Position numbers and translations under genes: made by a program
In this document: one piece after another, positions 61,925-64,000 of the stretch
How the letters are laid out: every line of letters begins with the position of its first letter
Numbering within the stretch: position 1 is the stretch's first letter
Notes under the pieces: generated by a model
What the model was told of the DNA's origin: nothing
Database searches by the model: none
What the model saw: only the letters and a program-made list of their open reading frames with translations
NCBI GenBank assembly: GCA_013396655.1
Contig: WBMV01000018.1
Span: 124,001-188,000, forward strand
DNA from: Campylorhamphus procurvoides
Taxonomy: Eukaryota > Chordata > Aves > Passeriformes > Dendrocolaptidae
Direction of reading: 5' to 3'
DNA: 64,000 bases

Positions 61925-62008
61925 ATTGATTTATTAACAACATGAAATTAATCAGCAGTCAATGAACTACACATTCAGGATCAATACCTTAAAAATCTTT
62001 TACATCTC
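61925..62008. repeat. unclassified dispersed repeat, copy 2, cut by LTR
   Basis: TTGATTTATTAAC and then GCAGTCAATGAACTACAC align with 25632-25692. The homologous part ends near 61986, just short of the LTR that starts at 62009, so the LTR may have inserted into or beside this older repeat. Confidence 0.5.
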
Positions 62009-62145
62009 TGTCTTAGTTCAAGAGAGAACTAAGATATTATGCTGGCCAAGAAATAATCCCTCTCCTTTTAAATTTAGAAAACAGAACTTTAATTAGGAAA
62101 ATATATATATAAGGAAAAAAAAATAACAGTTCTTAACCACAACAC

Positions 62146-62171
62146 ATATATATATATATATATATATATAT
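62146..62171. repeat. (AT)n microsatellite in LTR
   Basis: About 13 AT units occur at the point where the related LTR at 5378-5401 has a shorter ATATAT...GTATGTATATATA stretch. The tract expanded within the element. Confidence 0.9.
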
Positions 62172-62296
62172 CTCCAGAAAAGAACCAAACAACAACAGTC
62201 TGCAACAAACCCCTCCACCCCCGAAATGACAAGGCAAAACAGTCAAAAGGGTCCTCTTGGCTACCCCCCAAAAGGGAATGCAATTATATCCACGGA

Positions 62297-62310
62297 CAGC
62301 AGGTGGCACT
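62297..62310 (+). promoter_or_regulatory. diverged CTCF-like motif in second LTR
   Basis: CAGCAGGTGGCACT is the counterpart of the CTCF-like site at 5514-5528. The CpG of GGCGCT has become GGCACT, a change that should weaken the site. A still weaker repeat of the block is at 62374-62387. Confidence 0.35.
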
Positions 62311-62780
62311 TTGGCACCTCTACTGCTGGCGGCTCGCCCTCTCCCAGGGGTTGCAGTTATATTTATGGACAGGAGGTGGCAATGTCGCGCCCGGCCAGCT
62401 GGTCTCTCCCCTCAGGTGAGGTGACAGGCAGTTTCCAGGTTGGTTCCCGTGAGAGGAGAAATGGAAAGGAAAGGCAGCAGCAATCCTGTCTTCGCAGGGG
62501 CAGGGAAACCCGGGCTTTTCTCCCACCTCTTTTCCTTACAGCAAGCTTTGTAGTAGTTTTCAGCTTTCAGGAAGGATGCTGTGCCCAACATGGACAGGAG
62601 TTGAAGTGTCACAGAGTGTCTGCTGGCAGTGTCAAAACATGTTTGACTGCTGCTCAGACACCCTCTTCTCTGTCCAAAGGTTGTCCCTACAACACAAATT
62701 GTCATTCTTTTTCATACTCCTTTCAAGCTGACTCCCTCTTTTCTCTAAAGTCTCCTGAAAAACCCCTGGTTGCAGCTTAA

Positions 62781-64000
62781 TGCAGCTGTTTGTCTTAAGA
62801 AGTAAGTTTCCCTGCAGTGTTATCAGTTTTGTGGGAAAAAAAATTAAAAATTAAAAAAAAAAATATCTCAGGCAGCTTTGGATCTTACCCCTCATACAGT
62901 TGAACTTTTCTGGAGGAAAAAGCAACAACTGTTCAAAGTTACTTCTTGATAAAAAAAGATGGCATTTGGTATTTTAAAAGTACATAGAAATTCAATATAA
63001 GTAAGTTATAGGTTTTTTCTTTTTCTTTTTTTTTTCCTTTTTAAATTACAGAGGATATGATTCTGAGCAGTCTTGCCCTTTGTAGGAACAAGTACTTCTA
63101 GCTATAGAGATTAGGCATATTTCATCTAACTTTCTATGTCTACACTCTAGACATGAATCTGAGTTAGATTTTCTACACTACCTTATTGAAAAGGTTGTTT
63201 TCAGGGTGTGATTCTCCTGACCTGGTTTGGATGTCTATCTTAAGATAAGAGGAATTCTCCCCTAGCAGTGTCCATTTTGCCTTATTAAATACAAACGGAT
63301 ATGCTGTAACTGGTTCTGATACACATGTGCAACCAGAAGATTTTTTCAAATTTTTTTGTCTTATCCTGGTTATCCCTGAACAGTCCTTACTCTCAGCCAC
63401 ACTAACCTTCACAACAAAGATTTAATCAAGTAATATAGTCTATTTAAAAAACTGTTTAATTTATTTAGACATCTAGCATCATTTAATAGTAAATTAAACA
63501 ATTAGTTCTGAAGATCACATGAAACAAAGGGAATGGAAAGTGAAATCAGGGCTGTACAGAACACAGGATTTTTGTTGAGTGATTAATGACATAGGGGAGA
63601 GAAGAAAACATTATTAGAAAAAGCCTTTCTTGATCTCACCAAAGATGAGTACCAGGACTTCTTTACAACAACCATCAAATCAGTCTAATGGCACTCAGCC
63701 ATAGCTTTCCTTCTTCCTAGAAAACATGAGGCAACCTGATATATCCTGTACTTGTTGATAATAAAGACACTGTTTATATAAGGGTTCCTTTGTCTCCTTC
63801 TTCAAAGGCCTGACTAGTAAGTGAACTGAAAGTATTTCCTCAATTGGCCATCCATGTCACTGAGTGAAAACTGGTATGAGCTCGTGTGTGATCATGTGAT
63901 TCAATTGTACAAATATATAGATATTTATGGGCACCCTGGACATCTCTTATTTGTCCAAAAATAGACTTTCAGTGAAGATAGTTAGATATCTTATGGTATC
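62781..64000. other. unique AT-rich DNA to window end
   Basis: No gene, RNA or recognised transposon. Poly-A/T tracts lie near 62836-62864 and 63015-63043. Confidence 0.65.

Larger units (their letters stand above)
62009..62780 (-). mobile_element. LTR related to the 5.24-kb solo LTR, different U3
   Basis: The plus strand begins TGTCTTAGTTCAAGAGAG, and for about 300 bases it follows the LTR at 5239 closely: the terminal hairpin, 'aataatccctctccttt', 'cagaactttaattaggaaaa', 'aacagttcttaaccacaaca', 'gcaacaaacccctccacccc', 'gtcctcttggcta', 'gacagcaggtggc'. Beyond about 62310 the two sequences diverge completely. This copy instead has a second imperfect 'gacaggaggtggca' unit (62374-62387), then unrelated sequence to about 62780. 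Its far end is not defined and no target duplication was found. An antisense open frame of 184 codons (62226-62780) lies across it and is not considered a gene. Confidence 0.7.

Noticed and set aside
62226..62780. 184-codon plus-strand open frame
   Set aside because: It runs antisense through an LTR, has no recognisable domain, and its first part is LTR sequence shared with the non-coding copy at 5.4 kb.
62865..62869. ATCTC as right-hand target duplication for the LTR at 62009 (left flank ATCTC)
   Set aside because: The bases before it are an A/T run without a CA terminus, so it does not mark an LTR end.
1..64000. CRISPR arrays, bacterial operons or defence systems
   Set aside because: No regularly spaced repeats and no prokaryote-like coding density; the repeats are those of a bird genome.

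Overview
This window looks like bird nuclear DNA, most likely from a passerine. It is AT-rich and gene-poor (intergenic or deep intronic). I found no host protein-coding exon, structured RNA gene or CRISPR array that I can support. The avian assignment rests on the repeats: many CR1 LINE fragments, a SINE with a tRNA-Ile(AAT) head and a CR1-type tail (a composition I know from passerine TguSINE1-type elements), and several solo-LTR-like insertions of bird endogenous retroviruses. Family names come from memory, not from a database search.

Layout. 1-5.2 kb: unique AT-rich DNA. 5.24-5.97 kb: solo LTR on the minus strand with a perfect 5-bp target duplication, carrying a strong CTCF-like motif. 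8.65-9.08 kb and 10.2-11.07 kb: CR1 tails and a scrambled CR1 composite. 11.7-12.33 kb, 27.9-28.8 kb and 48.9-49.8 kb: three copies of one LTR family ('family A'), the middle one inverted. 18.0-18.4 kb: GC-richer unclassified island. 20.0-20.52 kb: minus-strand LTR. 21.65-21.79 kb: tRNA-Ile SINE. 27.18-27.78 kb: LTR-like block with a TATA-like tandem array. 29.61-30.66 kb: a 1-kb LTR with a 51-bp internal period. 30.7-42.3 kb: long stretch with no repeat I recognise. 42.3 and 52.7 kb: minus-strand CR1 tails. 56.85-61.23 kb: a long, decayed CR1 with an ORF1 remnant, a 355-codon open endonuclease frame, broken reverse transcriptase and a 3' tail, split by a nested ~0.9-kb LTR at about 59.92-60.82 kb. 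62.0-62.78 kb: a second LTR sharing its 3' part with the 5.24-kb LTR but with a different upstream part.

How the parts relate. The repeats record order of events (LTR into CR1; LTR into an older repeat at 61.9 kb). The LTRs brought TATA-like boxes and CTCF-like motifs into otherwise gene-free DNA. The least expected signals are the LTR-borne CTCF motifs, an apparent U3 exchange between two LTRs that share a hairpin-forming end, the tRNA-derived SINE, and four perfect 11-12-bp hairpins in unique sequence. I did not find a convincing new multi-gene system.
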